DNA of 64,000 nt from the NCBI RefSeq assembly GCF_900114045.1, contig NZ_FORQ01000002.1:62001-126000 (forward strand), read 5' to 3'. Of the stretch, positions 26,441 to 34,831 are shown piece after piece. Position 1 is the first letter of the stretch, and every line of letters begins with the position of its first letter. The notes under the pieces were generated by a model, which saw only the letters and a program-made list of their open reading frames with translations, did no database searches and was not told the DNA's origin. This stretch comes from Kaistella treverensis. Lineage in GTDB: Bacteria; Bacteroidota; Bacteroidia; Flavobacteriales; Weeksellaceae. Position numbers and translations under genes: made by a program.

Positions 26441-27571
26441 CTACCAGAGTACGTTTGTATATTTATCTATCGTGAAGGAACCTTTGTCGCCATTTCCTTT
26501 ACCGAAGTAAAAAAACATTGCGATAAGGTAGGTCATAAATCCAAGATACAGAATTTGCCGGGTTCTGCCGCGTACCGCGTACACAATGCTCGTCATGCAG
26601 AACATCGTTACAAAAAACATATAGGCACCCGGAAGTCTTACCGCAAAAATCTCATTGGACCGGAAAAAATAAAACAGAACCAAGCCAAAAACCGCGAGAT
26701 TCCGCATATATTCATACCACAAAACCTCATCGCAGGCACGTTTATCAAATCTAATTAAAATCGCGATAAAAATAAGTTTTACAATATCATTTAAGCCGGT
26801 TTCTACTTCAGTTCCGTAATATCGGTCGTCGAGATAGCCCGTATAGGCGCCGGAAAGATCGTCCGGAGCGATGGAGCTGAATAATCCGCCGCCCAAACGG
26901 TACAATTCCAATGGTGAAACCAAAAGCGCAATAATCAAAACCCAGAAAATCCGTTTGCTGTTCATCGGAATTTTTACAATCCAAAACGCCGGAATAAACG
27001 CCACCGAAGTTTTGTGAAAACCCAAAGCTATATACATGCAGACCAGAAACATCAGCAGATTTCGGTCTTTAATAAATTTAAATGAAGCAATACACACCGC
27101 AATGCCAAGTCCCTGGCGCATTTGCCCGGAATCCTCGAAAAACATAATGGGCATAAAGTAAAAAAGCAGCGCCAGAGCAGGAAACGCTACATTTTTGTAA
27201 ATGGCGGTAAACTTCAGCGTTACCGCAATTAAGGCACAAATAAATGTGACCACAAAAAACGGCAAACCAAAATCAAAAACAAGTTTATTGATCAGTACGT
27301 AAATCCATTCTATTTCTTCCGCGTTCGGGCGGAAAAGTGCTTTGTCAAAAACGTCGTTATACGAGGTGTACAGCGAAAAACCCGCGAAAAGCGTGCGGTA
27401 AACCGGATAATCCGCGCCGGCATTCAAGCGCAAACCAACTGCAATGATGATTAAAACACCCGCAATCCAGATAAAAACGCTTTGTTTTTTCTCCAAGCGG
27501 AAAATCTCCCAGTAACTCGCAAAGGCAAGAAAGGCAAAGATTATCGCAAAAATCGGGTGTAGAATTGGCAT
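26441..27571 (-). CDS. EpsG family membrane protein (probable polysaccharide polymerase)
   Basis: A 376-residue membrane protein with about ten helices. The GADYPVYRTLF segment near residue 50 and the following periplasmic loop match EpsG, a Wzy-like polymerase family; an EDSGQMRQGLGIAVCIASF segment near residue 150 matches the conserved RQ-containing loop. It would join repeat units on the outer face of the inner membrane. The ATG at 27571 is used; the codon before it is TTG. The gap to the WecA-like gene is one base. Confidence 0.82.
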   Translation of the reverse strand: MPILHPIFAIIFAFLAFASYWEIFRLEKKQSVFIWIAGVLIIIAVGLRLNAGADYPVYRTLFAGFSLYTSYNDVFDKALFRPNAEEIEWIYVLINKLVFDFGLPFFVVTFICALIAVTLKFTAIYKNVAFPALALLFYFMPIMFFEDSGQMRQGLGIAVCIASFKFIKDRNLLMFLVCMYIALGFHKTSVAFIPAFWIVKIPMNSKRIFWVLIIALLVSPLELYRLGGGLFSSIAPDDLSGAYTGYLDDRYYGTEVETGLNDIVKLIFIAILIRFDKRACDEVLWYEYMRNLAVFGLVLFYFFRSNEIFAVRLPGAYMFFVTMFCMTSIVYAVRGRTRQILYLGFMTYLIAMFFYFGKGNGDKGSFTIDKYTNVLW

Positions 27572-27590
27572 CAAATAAAACAGCGGTTTA

Positions 27591-28586
27591 TTATATTATT
27601 TTTTTAAATATCGGATAAAAGCCGGTGAAACAAAGGAAATAGTAGATTTTTTTCTTCAGCGGTAAAGATAGCAGATAATTTCTTCCAAATCTTTTGTAGC
27701 GCAAAATTTCTAAAAGCGAAATTTCATGCCTTTTTCTGAAGTTTTTCAACTCAATTTCCAATTGCTTAAAAACCGCGGAATCCTTCACAAAAGCCGTGTA
27801 CGCAAGGAAAGTATACACACCTTCTAAAATCTGAAAATTTTTAAGTTCAGCTTTCCTCGAAGCATATTTTGAGGTTTTGAAATATTCCGAAACGTCTTCG
27901 ACCGCGCGTAAAATATCAATTCCGTTTACTGAATGACTTTTAGAAATAGAACCGTTGCGTTCCAAATATTGATAATGAAACTTCTGCGTTTGGGCAATCA
28001 CCGAACATTCCAAAAGAAGCTGCGGAATAAGCTGAATATCTTCGAAATGAATTCCTGTTTTAAAACGTTTGTTTGTAAAAAGCTCACGCTTATAAATTTT
28101 ATTACAGGCAAAATAAGACAAATCGGAAAAGACAGAAAAATGCTCCTTTAGCTCGATATTTTCCGGCAGATGCGGAATTTGAATCAAATATTGAAGAACT
28201 TTTCCGTTTTCATTTACTTTTTGTAGATTACAAATCACCATTTCGGCGGCGTGCTTTTTTGCTAAACTGTACATTTCTTCAAACATTGTCGGCGAAACTT
28301 CATCGTCGCTGTCCACAAAACCGATAAATTCTCCGGTCGCACGATCTAAACCAAAATTTCGCGCGTCGCTTAAACCGCCATTTTCTTTTTGAAAAGCTTT
28401 AATTAAAAGCGGGAATTTTTGCTCAAATTCCTCGCTTATTTTTTGCGAACCATCGCTACTTCCATCATTAATAACCAAAATTTCGATGTTTTCTAAAGTT
28501 TGGTTGACCAAAGAATTCAGGCATTTGTGCAGATATTTTTCAACCTGATAAACCGGAACAATTATCGAAACAGCCGGCCTCATCAT
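27591..28586 (-). CDS. Glycosyltransferase family 2
   Basis: A 331-residue GT-A protein with VSIIVPVYQVEKYLHKCLNS at the N-terminus, NDGSSDGS near residue 42, and the metal-binding GFVDSDDEVSP near residue 92. It transfers a sugar during synthesis of the repeat unit on the cytoplasmic side; donor and acceptor are unknown. The start is the ATG at 28586, which overlaps the upstream stop as ATGATG. The C-terminal helices are basic, as in membrane-attached GT2 enzymes. Confidence 0.88.
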   Translation of the reverse strand: MMRPAVSIIVPVYQVEKYLHKCLNSLVNQTLENIEILVINDGSSDGSQKISEEFEQKFPLLIKAFQKENGGLSDARNFGLDRATGEFIGFVDSDDEVSPTMFEEMYSLAKKHAAEMVICNLQKVNENGKVLQYLIQIPHLPENIELKEHFSVFSDLSYFACNKIYKRELFTNKRFKTGIHFEDIQLIPQLLLECSVIAQTQKFHYQYLERNGSISKSHSVNGIDILRAVEDVSEYFKTSKYASRKAELKNFQILEGVYTFLAYTAFVKDSAVFKQLEIELKNFRKRHEISLLEILRYKRFGRNYLLSLPLKKKIYYFLCFTGFYPIFKKII

Positions 28587-30118
28587 TGGTTTTGATTTTT
28601 TCGGTAGAGAAAATAATCCTTGCCAATCGGCCGGATTTTGTAAATCCATCTCAACATCGCCGGCGCTTCTTCATGAATTTTTTTAATCGGATAGATTTTT
28701 TCCAGATGATAATTCTGGTTGAAATTTGCGGAATCTTGCGGCTTTAAAGTATAAAAACGCGCGCCAACGTCCGGTTTTCCGGCAATCGTCAAAATATAAT
28801 CGGGCTTAAAACGCTTAACCGAATTGATCCACCAGAACTTTTCATCTTTCAGCATTTCATCGTTAATTTTCGAATTCACCAAACCAACCTCATCGTAAGT
28901 GTAAAGTCCCGTATAGAAAGGAATGATACCCGCAGGTTCCAGAAAAATTGACTGCTCTGCGGCTGTTTTTTCTCGATTTATATCAGCGGCGATTTGCATT
29001 CTTTGGCGCTCTTCCATATATCCGATGGTGTACGACTGAATAAACTGGAAAAAATACAAAGCGAAAAAAAATGCCGTTAAAAGGCCAAATTTTAGCGTTT
29101 TTGTTTTTGTTTCTAAATGCAGAAAAAAGTACAGAATAACGGCGAATAAAAAGACTCGCGGCAACCAGTAATACCAATCGAAATATGCTTTGAAACCTGA
29201 AAAAATCGTGATTTTAATTAAAGCAAAAGCAGTGATGAAAAACAATATAGCTTTAATTAAAGGAGATATTTTTTTGTCACGTTTAATTTTAAACAAAATA
29301 AACGCGAGAAAAACCAGAAAAGCGAGGAAAATTAAAAATGTTAGGTAGCTGTATTTTTTAATTAAACCGCCGTAATACGCCCACTGCAGCATCAAAAATT
29401 CAAAGCTGTTATTTTGCAGCAGGTTTTTATACGCGATTTTTTTCGCCGTAATGGTGTGGTTGACAATTTCGCCGAAATAAAAATAATTAAAACCTACAAC
29501 GCTGAAAAGGCCAAAAATTCCGCCTAAAAGCAGGTAAAAATTAAATTTTTTCTTTAAATAAATATCCGCCAAAAAGAAAAGCCCGAGGAAAATTACGGTG
29601 TCAATTCTCGTCCATAAAAGCAGAATTGGAAAAATGAAATACGCCCATCTTTTGCCTCGAAAAAGGCCAAAATAAATAAGACCGTTGTAGAGGAAAAATA
29701 AAATTCCGTATTCCATTCCCAACAGCGAAGCCGTGAGCGCCGGCGGCGTCATATTAAGAAAAATCACAAACAACACGCGAAAAACTGGCTGATTGCGGAA
29801 TAAAATTTTAGAAAGCCACCACGAACCGATCGCGAACAGAATACTGCTGAAAATCAGCAGCGGATAAATGAAATTTTCACCAAAAACAACGTTGAAAAGC
29901 GCCGAGATAAAAACATAAAAATGGGTCGTAGAGGCGGAAATTTTTTCGTCACCATTAAAACCGATAACGCCGTAATTCACCAAATTTTTCGCGACGCGCC
30001 ACGTAATAAAAGAATCTTCCTGAATATGTTTTGTGAAAAACATCGGCAGCTTAAAAATTACCGTCAGCAAAATCAGCCAAAAGGGATTTTCGGAAATTTT
30101 TGCTAAAATTCTTTTCAT
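28583..30118 (-). CDS. Multi-spanning GT-C-like membrane protein
   Basis: A 511-residue membrane protein with about 11 helices and a soluble C-terminal region (about 380-511). Near the N-terminus it has HIQEDSFITWRVAKNLVNYG; an acidic residue in the first periplasmic loop is typical of GT-C transferases (GT39/ArnT and relatives) that use lipid-linked sugar donors. SLLGMEYGILFFLYNGLIYF follows. It is the first gene of the EPS locus. The family call is from layout rather than a clear motif match. The ATG at 30118 is preferred to an upstream in-frame start at 30136. Confidence 0.65.
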   Translation of the reverse strand: MKRILAKISENPFWLILLTVIFKLPMFFTKHIQEDSFITWRVAKNLVNYGVIGFNGDEKISASTTHFYVFISALFNVVFGENFIYPLLIFSSILFAIGSWWLSKILFRNQPVFRVLFVIFLNMTPPALTASLLGMEYGILFFLYNGLIYFGLFRGKRWAYFIFPILLLWTRIDTVIFLGLFFLADIYLKKKFNFYLLLGGIFGLFSVVGFNYFYFGEIVNHTITAKKIAYKNLLQNNSFEFLMLQWAYYGGLIKKYSYLTFLIFLAFLVFLAFILFKIKRDKKISPLIKAILFFITAFALIKITIFSGFKAYFDWYYWLPRVFLFAVILYFFLHLETKTKTLKFGLLTAFFFALYFFQFIQSYTIGYMEERQRMQIAADINREKTAAEQSIFLEPAGIIPFYTGLYTYDEVGLVNSKINDEMLKDEKFWWINSVKRFKPDYILTIAGKPDVGARFYTLKPQDSANFNQNYHLEKIYPIKKIHEEAPAMLRWIYKIRPIGKDYFLYRKNQNQ

Positions 30119-30178
30119 ATTGGTGTGTTGCGGCAAAAGTAGGAATTTAAAATCATCAATGCGTTAAAGCGTTTTCGC

Positions 30179-31255
30179 TTATATTTTCAGCAATCTCGGA
30201 TTAATGAAACCTTTTTTCGCCATTTCGTAATCGGTTTGCGCGCACGGTTTTAAGTTTCCGGCGTTTTCTTCAGTTCCGAAATACCACAGATCTGAAAAAG
30301 TTTCGCGCTGAAACGCAAATTTTTCTTCGCCAATCATCACCCAAAAAGTTTCAAAAGCTTTTTCAGTCGGATGTGATTTCTGGATATTAATTCCTTCGAT
30401 CAAATGCCAGATCATCTGCGCCAAAAGCTGGTGATTCAGCTGGTTTCGCGAGCTGATATTGGCATTAAAAATACCGGCAGCTTTTAAATTCTGGCTCAGG
30501 CCAATTTCTTTCATATAAGCACAAATTTCACGGCGGTTCAAGCCGTTCACCTGCGGATTCACCGAGAAACCATCGCCTATACTTTCTACGGCATCGCAGT
30601 TTACGGTCACGAGATCAGCCTGGCGAAAAAACGGTTCGGTACGTTCACTGCTTCCCATCATTTCCGCAAGTCGAATCACATCAAAATCAACTTCGCGCAT
30701 CAGTTTCACCGAATCGTTCGCATTCAAATGTTTTTGATAACCTAAATGGTGATAATTTTTCAGACTGAAATTTTTGGAACTTAAAATTCGGGACAGAAAG
30801 TTGGTTTCGGTTAAATTTTCACCGTCGTTATTTAGCGAAACTACATTTGAAATTTGCGTATAAGTAAGATGTTGCTGAAGTGAATTTAAAGTTGAAAAAA
30901 GCACGTAAGAAAGTTCGTTGCTGCCACCAACAACGACCGGAACTGCGTTTTTCTGCCGGCACATCGTGATAATTTCACCAAGTACGAAATGCGTATCCTG
31001 CTGCGTTCGCCCGGAAACCAAATCGCCCAGATCACAAATGGGAACTTCAAAATCGAGTTTTGAAAGTTTATACAGTTCTCTTCTAATATTTCTGAAATCT
31101 GCCATTTCCGCCTCGCCGTCGCTGATGCCGCGATAATCTGAGCAGAAAATCAGCACGATGCTATTTTCTTTTATTTCAGACGAAATTATGCTGCCAAGTT
31201 GCCACGGTTCGGCACTGATTTTTTCGGCGGGAATAAAGATATCTTCAAGATTCAT
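30179..31255 (-). CDS. Arginase/formimidoylglutamase-family protein with degenerate metal site
   Basis: A 358-residue protein with the ureohydrolase layout: DLGDL (residues 75-79), a VVVGGSNELSYVLF strand-turn (107-120) in place of the GGDHS motif, SLNNDGEN (140-147) in place of DAHxD, and TVNCDAVES (217-225) in place of SxDxDxxDP. Most residues that bind the two Mn ions in arginase are therefore replaced (H by N, DAHxD by NNDGE, first D of the last motif by N). Annotation pipelines call such proteins formimidoylglutamase, but catalysis by the usual route is doubtful. It follows a T9SS cargo gene, with a -7 element TATTTTTG at 31278-31285. The ATG at 31255 is used. Confidence 0.75.
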   Translation of the reverse strand: MNLEDIFIPAEKISAEPWQLGSIISSEIKENSIVLIFCSDYRGISDGEAEMADFRNIRRELYKLSKLDFEVPICDLGDLVSGRTQQDTHFVLGEIITMCRQKNAVPVVVGGSNELSYVLFSTLNSLQQHLTYTQISNVVSLNNDGENLTETNFLSRILSSKNFSLKNYHHLGYQKHLNANDSVKLMREVDFDVIRLAEMMGSSERTEPFFRQADLVTVNCDAVESIGDGFSVNPQVNGLNRREICAYMKEIGLSQNLKAAGIFNANISSRNQLNHQLLAQMIWHLIEGINIQKSHPTEKAFETFWVMIGEEKFAFQRETFSDLWYFGTEENAGNLKPCAQTDYEMAKKGFINPRLLKI

Positions 31256-31277
31256 AGAAGTTTTTTTGAATGAAAAA

Positions 31278-31285
31278 CAAAAATA
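31278..31285 (-). promoter_or_regulatory. -7 element (TATTTTTG) before the arginase-family gene
   Basis: TATTTTTG on the minus strand lies 22 bases before the chosen start at 31255, between the upstream terminator and the gene. A -33 TTG is not evident. Confidence 0.4.
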
Positions 31286-31289
31286 TAAA

Positions 31290-31316
31290 AAAAGCACCAC
31301 CAAAGGCGATGCTTTT
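31290..31316 (-). terminator. Probable terminator of the T9SS cargo gene
   Basis: A 12-bp stem (AAAAGCACCACC / GGCGATGCTTTT) with two mismatches and a three-base loop, followed on the minus strand by a T-run. It lies 18 bases after the stop of the upstream gene. Confidence 0.65.
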
Positions 31317-31334
31317 CGTTATAAAAAAATTTAA

Positions 31335-34300
31335 CTAACGTTTGATGATCTTTTTGGTAATCACGGAATTGTCTTTCATAACGATTTTCACAATGTATAA
31401 TCCCGGAAGCAAATTACTTGCATTAACTTTATTGTCTTGAACGGAATTTTTCAAAAGCATCTTGCCGGTCATATCATAAATTTCCACCATCTGGCTGTCT
31501 TTATTTTTAATTGAAAACTCTGTGGTAAAAGGATTCGGATAAATCTGAACATCAGTTGTTGTAACCGTTTGCACGGGAGATTCAACTTTTGGCACTGTTA
31601 CCTGAATTACTTTTTTCACGCGCGGTGTTCCTAATAAGCGCGTCACGTCTTTTGCGCAGCGGACGGACATTGCGGCTTGCGGGTAAACGCCGGTCGCAGT
31701 CTGCATTTTATCGTTCTGAAACTGCATCGCCAAAGCAAAACCGGAATTAAAATCTGCCATAGAAGCCGTCCAGACGCCTGAACGTTCAAACTTCAACTGG
31801 TTTTCACCAATTTCACCACGAATTCCGTCCGCTGGAAAAGCACCGATGTTAAAAACCGAATTTTCAAATTTCCAACCTTTGGTTCCTTCCACCTTTCCGG
31901 AATAATTTTTGGCAATATCCTGCCACTGATCCTGGATTACACCTGGTTTTCCATACGTGTCATTTTGATAACCGTTGTACCACGGCGAGTTTCCTTTGGA
32001 ACCGGTGTACAGATTGGTAAAGGTTACATCCGGCACACGCCAGCCTTCCGGACACGGATCGAACGGTGATTTTACATCTGCGTGGCCCCATCTTTCAGCA
32101 GCTTGCGCACGGCCATCAGCCACCCAGTCACGAACTTCATTTAGATCATTATCATAATGGTTTCCGCCGTTGTAGATTTTACCGGTATTTTTTTGAAACA
32201 GAAAAATCAGCGGGTTTTGCACCGAAAATTTTAAATTTTCACTTACCTTTTTATTTTGCACGGAATTTTTGGAACCGTAATCTTGATATGCACTTGAAAA
32301 ACGGTTTGCATAATCTGCGCTGCTTACTTTAATAAAATTTGCCTCTTCAGCAGCATTTTTTTGCGACGCAACCAAAACCTGGCTTCCATTTGCGAAAGAC
32401 GGAAGCGGATCTTTTCTTCCCCACTGGTAGTGCAGACCGTTGGCTTTTCCAGACGAGAGATCGCTGCTTAGCGCACCTAAATTCCTGTCCATAAATTCAG
32501 TGGTCATTGACGGCAATTTTGTTGTACCTGTATTTTGGATGTTAAATTTAGCCGGAATTTGACTTTCGGTCGTGTATTTCACTGTGTTTTCCGTCGGGTT
32601 GTCTTTTGTCACCCAAATATGCCAGCTCCAGTAAACCGGTCCGTCCACGTCCCCGTTGTGAAGTGAAACCACCGCATTACCTTCGGTATTTGCGTTTGTG
32701 GTAACTTCAATAACTGAATTTCGAGCATCTGCTGCGTCCGGACGGATATTTACTTTAGAAATTAGGTTTTCGTTTGTTGTCCAAAGAACTTTTGCAACCA
32801 ATTTATCCGAAGGCAACATTTCGCGCTGCGTCAATAATTGGTTATAAACCGAAAACGCTTTGTTTACGGGAATTTCCAGTTTTTGGTTTCCAGTAAGAAT
32901 GTAAGAATTCGGGTTATCTAAACCTACACGGTAATTTTCTTTTTTATCAGAGAAATATTGCGTTGCAAAATCGCCGATGACTGCCATATTGGGATCGCGC
33001 ATACACCGAACAGCGTTTCCGGTTTTTGTTGGGTTGGTTTCATTATTATAAATCGCATGCAAACCAACACTGGTGGAAGTTCGGTAGGGATCCGAAAGTA
33101 TCGAGAACAGTCTCGCGCCATCATACGCAAAAGTTGCGCTCCACAATCCGCCGTTCGACTGATTATCCTGGAAAGTTACACCAACCGGTGCGCTCGGTGC
33201 GTTTGCATTTGGATAATACACGTACGCTCCGGGAACCGGCATGATGCCGATATTTCTTGCACCTTCTTGCGCATTTGTGAAATCCATTCCCAAACCGGGA
33301 TATACTTTTATGCCTTTTAAACTGGTATTTTCAGCATCCGGGAAAATCTGGCGGTATTGCACATTGGAATCGTCATTTACCCCGCTGTTTTTTCGGCCGA
33401 AAAAAGATAGATTATTATTTTGAGTTTCGCGCCCGTAATATGAAGGCACGCGCCAGCCGCTGGGACACGGATCCAATTCAGATTTCAGCTCGTAGGAAGC
33501 ACTTTCTTTTTTTAAAGTTGTGCTGGAACTGCTGGCGTTGCTGTTCTGTCCTTTCGCGTTATCAGACCATAAATCCCAGGTGACATAATCCGGGCTTGCA
33601 CCTGCAACTTTATAACGGCTGCTGGAAAACCAGTTTCCGGTGTTATCGGTATTTACAATGTAGGTTAAAGGATTTTTGACGGCATATTCAATGTTTTTTT
33701 CAATTTCATCGAAAGGCCGCACTTTTACAGGAATAGAATTTTTCGAATCAACCTGCTTGTGTTTTAAAACACCCACTTCCCCACTGATTTCATAAAAAAA
33801 AGAATCTTTGTAAACCAAGGGCGGGAAAGGATCTTTTCTTCCCCACTGGTACATTAATCCGCCGCTTTTCTGCCATTGATCACCCAGAAAGCTACTGCTA
33901 GCGGCGCCCAGGTTGCGGTCCATATATTGAATTTCGACGGGATTTCCTTTTATATCAGTTTCGAAACCTTGGGTATACTTCACGCCGTTTTCGGGATTGT
34001 CTGTTACCCAAATATGCCAGCTCCAGTAAATGGTTCCGTTCACTTTAAACGCGATAACCGCATTGCCTTTTCCTCGGGCATTGTCTATGGAAACTTTGAT
34101 TTTAGAAGAAGATGGACCGCCTTGCGAAACTATAGCAACATTCTGCACCAAACCCGGTACATCTTCCCAGTAGAGAGAAGCAGTTTGTGTACCTGCAGGA
34201 ATTGGTGTGGAAATATTGTTAGCTTTTAGAAATTCGTAATCAGACCACATATCGTAGGCCTTTTTCACGGGGATTTCTATACCGCTAAAACCTTGCTGCT

Positions 34301-34412
34301 GTGCAAGATCAATATCGTAAATGTAACTGTTCGGGCCTTTCGCGGCGCTGGAAGTCTGAGCTGTTAGAACATGAGCAAAAAAACAAAATATTATTAAGGG
34401 ATATTTTATCAT
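31335..34412 (-). CDS. Secreted T9SS type A sorting-domain protein with duplicated module
   Basis: A 1025-residue protein with a signal peptide (cut near VLTAQ, residue 19). Two copies of a long module follow (about 27-480 and 497-935). Each begins PNSYI, then IEIPVKKA or LEIPVNKA, an Ig-like stretch ending YWSWHIWVT, a box FMDRNLGA or YMDRNLGA, then YQWGRKDP, and closes with DPCPxGWRVP and AVRCMRD or SVRCAKD. The latter boxes resemble the Fibrobacter succinogenes paralogous (FISUMP) domain. The C-terminus (about 955-1025) is a type A sorting domain (VQIYPNPFTTEFSI...KKIIKR), so it should leave the cell by the T9SS and be attached to the surface or released. Confidence 0.85.
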   Translation of the reverse strand: MIKYPLIIFCFFAHVLTAQTSSAAKGPNSYIYDIDLAQQQGFSGIEIPVKKAYDMWSDYEFLKANNISTPIPAGTQTASLYWEDVPGLVQNVAIVSQGGPSSSKIKVSIDNARGKGNAVIAFKVNGTIYWSWHIWVTDNPENGVKYTQGFETDIKGNPVEIQYMDRNLGAASSSFLGDQWQKSGGLMYQWGRKDPFPPLVYKDSFFYEISGEVGVLKHKQVDSKNSIPVKVRPFDEIEKNIEYAVKNPLTYIVNTDNTGNWFSSSRYKVAGASPDYVTWDLWSDNAKGQNSNASSSSTTLKKESASYELKSELDPCPSGWRVPSYYGRETQNNNLSFFGRKNSGVNDDSNVQYRQIFPDAENTSLKGIKVYPGLGMDFTNAQEGARNIGIMPVPGAYVYYPNANAPSAPVGVTFQDNQSNGGLWSATFAYDGARLFSILSDPYRTSTSVGLHAIYNNETNPTKTGNAVRCMRDPNMAVIGDFATQYFSDKKENYRVGLDNPNSYILTGNQKLEIPVNKAFSVYNQLLTQREMLPSDKLVAKVLWTTNENLISKVNIRPDAADARNSVIEVTTNANTEGNAVVSLHNGDVDGPVYWSWHIWVTKDNPTENTVKYTTESQIPAKFNIQNTGTTKLPSMTTEFMDRNLGALSSDLSSGKANGLHYQWGRKDPLPSFANGSQVLVASQKNAAEEANFIKVSSADYANRFSSAYQDYGSKNSVQNKKVSENLKFSVQNPLIFLFQKNTGKIYNGGNHYDNDLNEVRDWVADGRAQAAERWGHADVKSPFDPCPEGWRVPDVTFTNLYTGSKGNSPWYNGYQNDTYGKPGVIQDQWQDIAKNYSGKVEGTKGWKFENSVFNIGAFPADGIRGEIGENQLKFERSGVWTASMADFNSGFALAMQFQNDKMQTATGVYPQAAMSVRCAKDVTRLLGTPRVKKVIQVTVPKVESPVQTVTTTDVQIYPNPFTTEFSIKNKDSQMVEIYDMTGKMLLKNSVQDNKVNASNLLPGLYIVKIVMKDNSVITKKIIKR

Positions 34413-34509
34413 CGTTAAAATAATTATTACAATTTAATTGTGCTAATTTTTTAACATCGTTTGTGTGTTTTAATAGAACATTTTGTTTTTTTTCATTTTT
34501 TGTGCGGGT

Positions 34510-34517
34510 CAAATATA
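34510..34517 (-). promoter_or_regulatory. -7 element (TATATTTG) before the T9SS cargo gene
   Basis: TATATTTG on the minus strand is an exact TAnnTTTG match about 98 bases before the start codon. A -33 TTG at the right distance is not evident. Confidence 0.5.
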
Positions 34518-34776
34518 TAAATATTGGTAAAATATTAACACTATAAAAAAGAAGAAAAATGTTGTTTGAAGTTTGCTGTAAAAAGCAAATTGTCGATAGC
34601 TCCGATATAAGGTCTACAGCGCAAGAAATAGTGTGTTAAAGAAAAATTGGAAAAAGTTTTTGTTTAAATTTATTTAACCGAAATTAAACAAGCATTTGTG
34701 AATAAAGTCTAATTTTCACCAGCTAATAATCTAAAAAATAACGAGTTAAAAGCATGAAATTTTTAATTTCAAAAAA

Positions 34777-34806
34777 AATCTTCTGAAACAATCGCTTCAG
34801 AAGATT
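34777..34806 (-). terminator. Rho-independent terminator of topA
   Basis: A perfect 11-bp stem AATCTTCTGAA / TTCAGAAGATT with an eight-base loop, followed on the minus strand by a run of T. It lies 26 bases after the topA stop. Confidence 0.85.
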
Positions 34807-34831
34807 AAATTTTCGGCCTTAAAAGTGCATT

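Larger units (their letters stand above)
34413..34831. other. 419-base intergenic region between topA and the T9SS cargo gene
   Basis: AT-rich non-coding stretch. It holds the topA terminator (34777-34806) and a -7 element for the downstream gene at 34510-34517, which implies a leader of about 90 bases. I see no ORF with a credible start, no tRNA-like or riboswitch-like fold and no repeat in the remainder. Confidence 0.6.

Noticed and set aside
34309-34512. 67-codon ORF on the minus strand upstream of and overlapping the T9SS cargo gene
   Set aside because: It overlaps the start of the large gene in another frame, has no family-like sequence, and the intergenic part is very AT-rich.
34540-34770. 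Possible non-coding RNA gene between topA and the T9SS cargo gene
   Set aside because: I see no conserved fold, promoter plus terminator pair or known RNA signature in this part.
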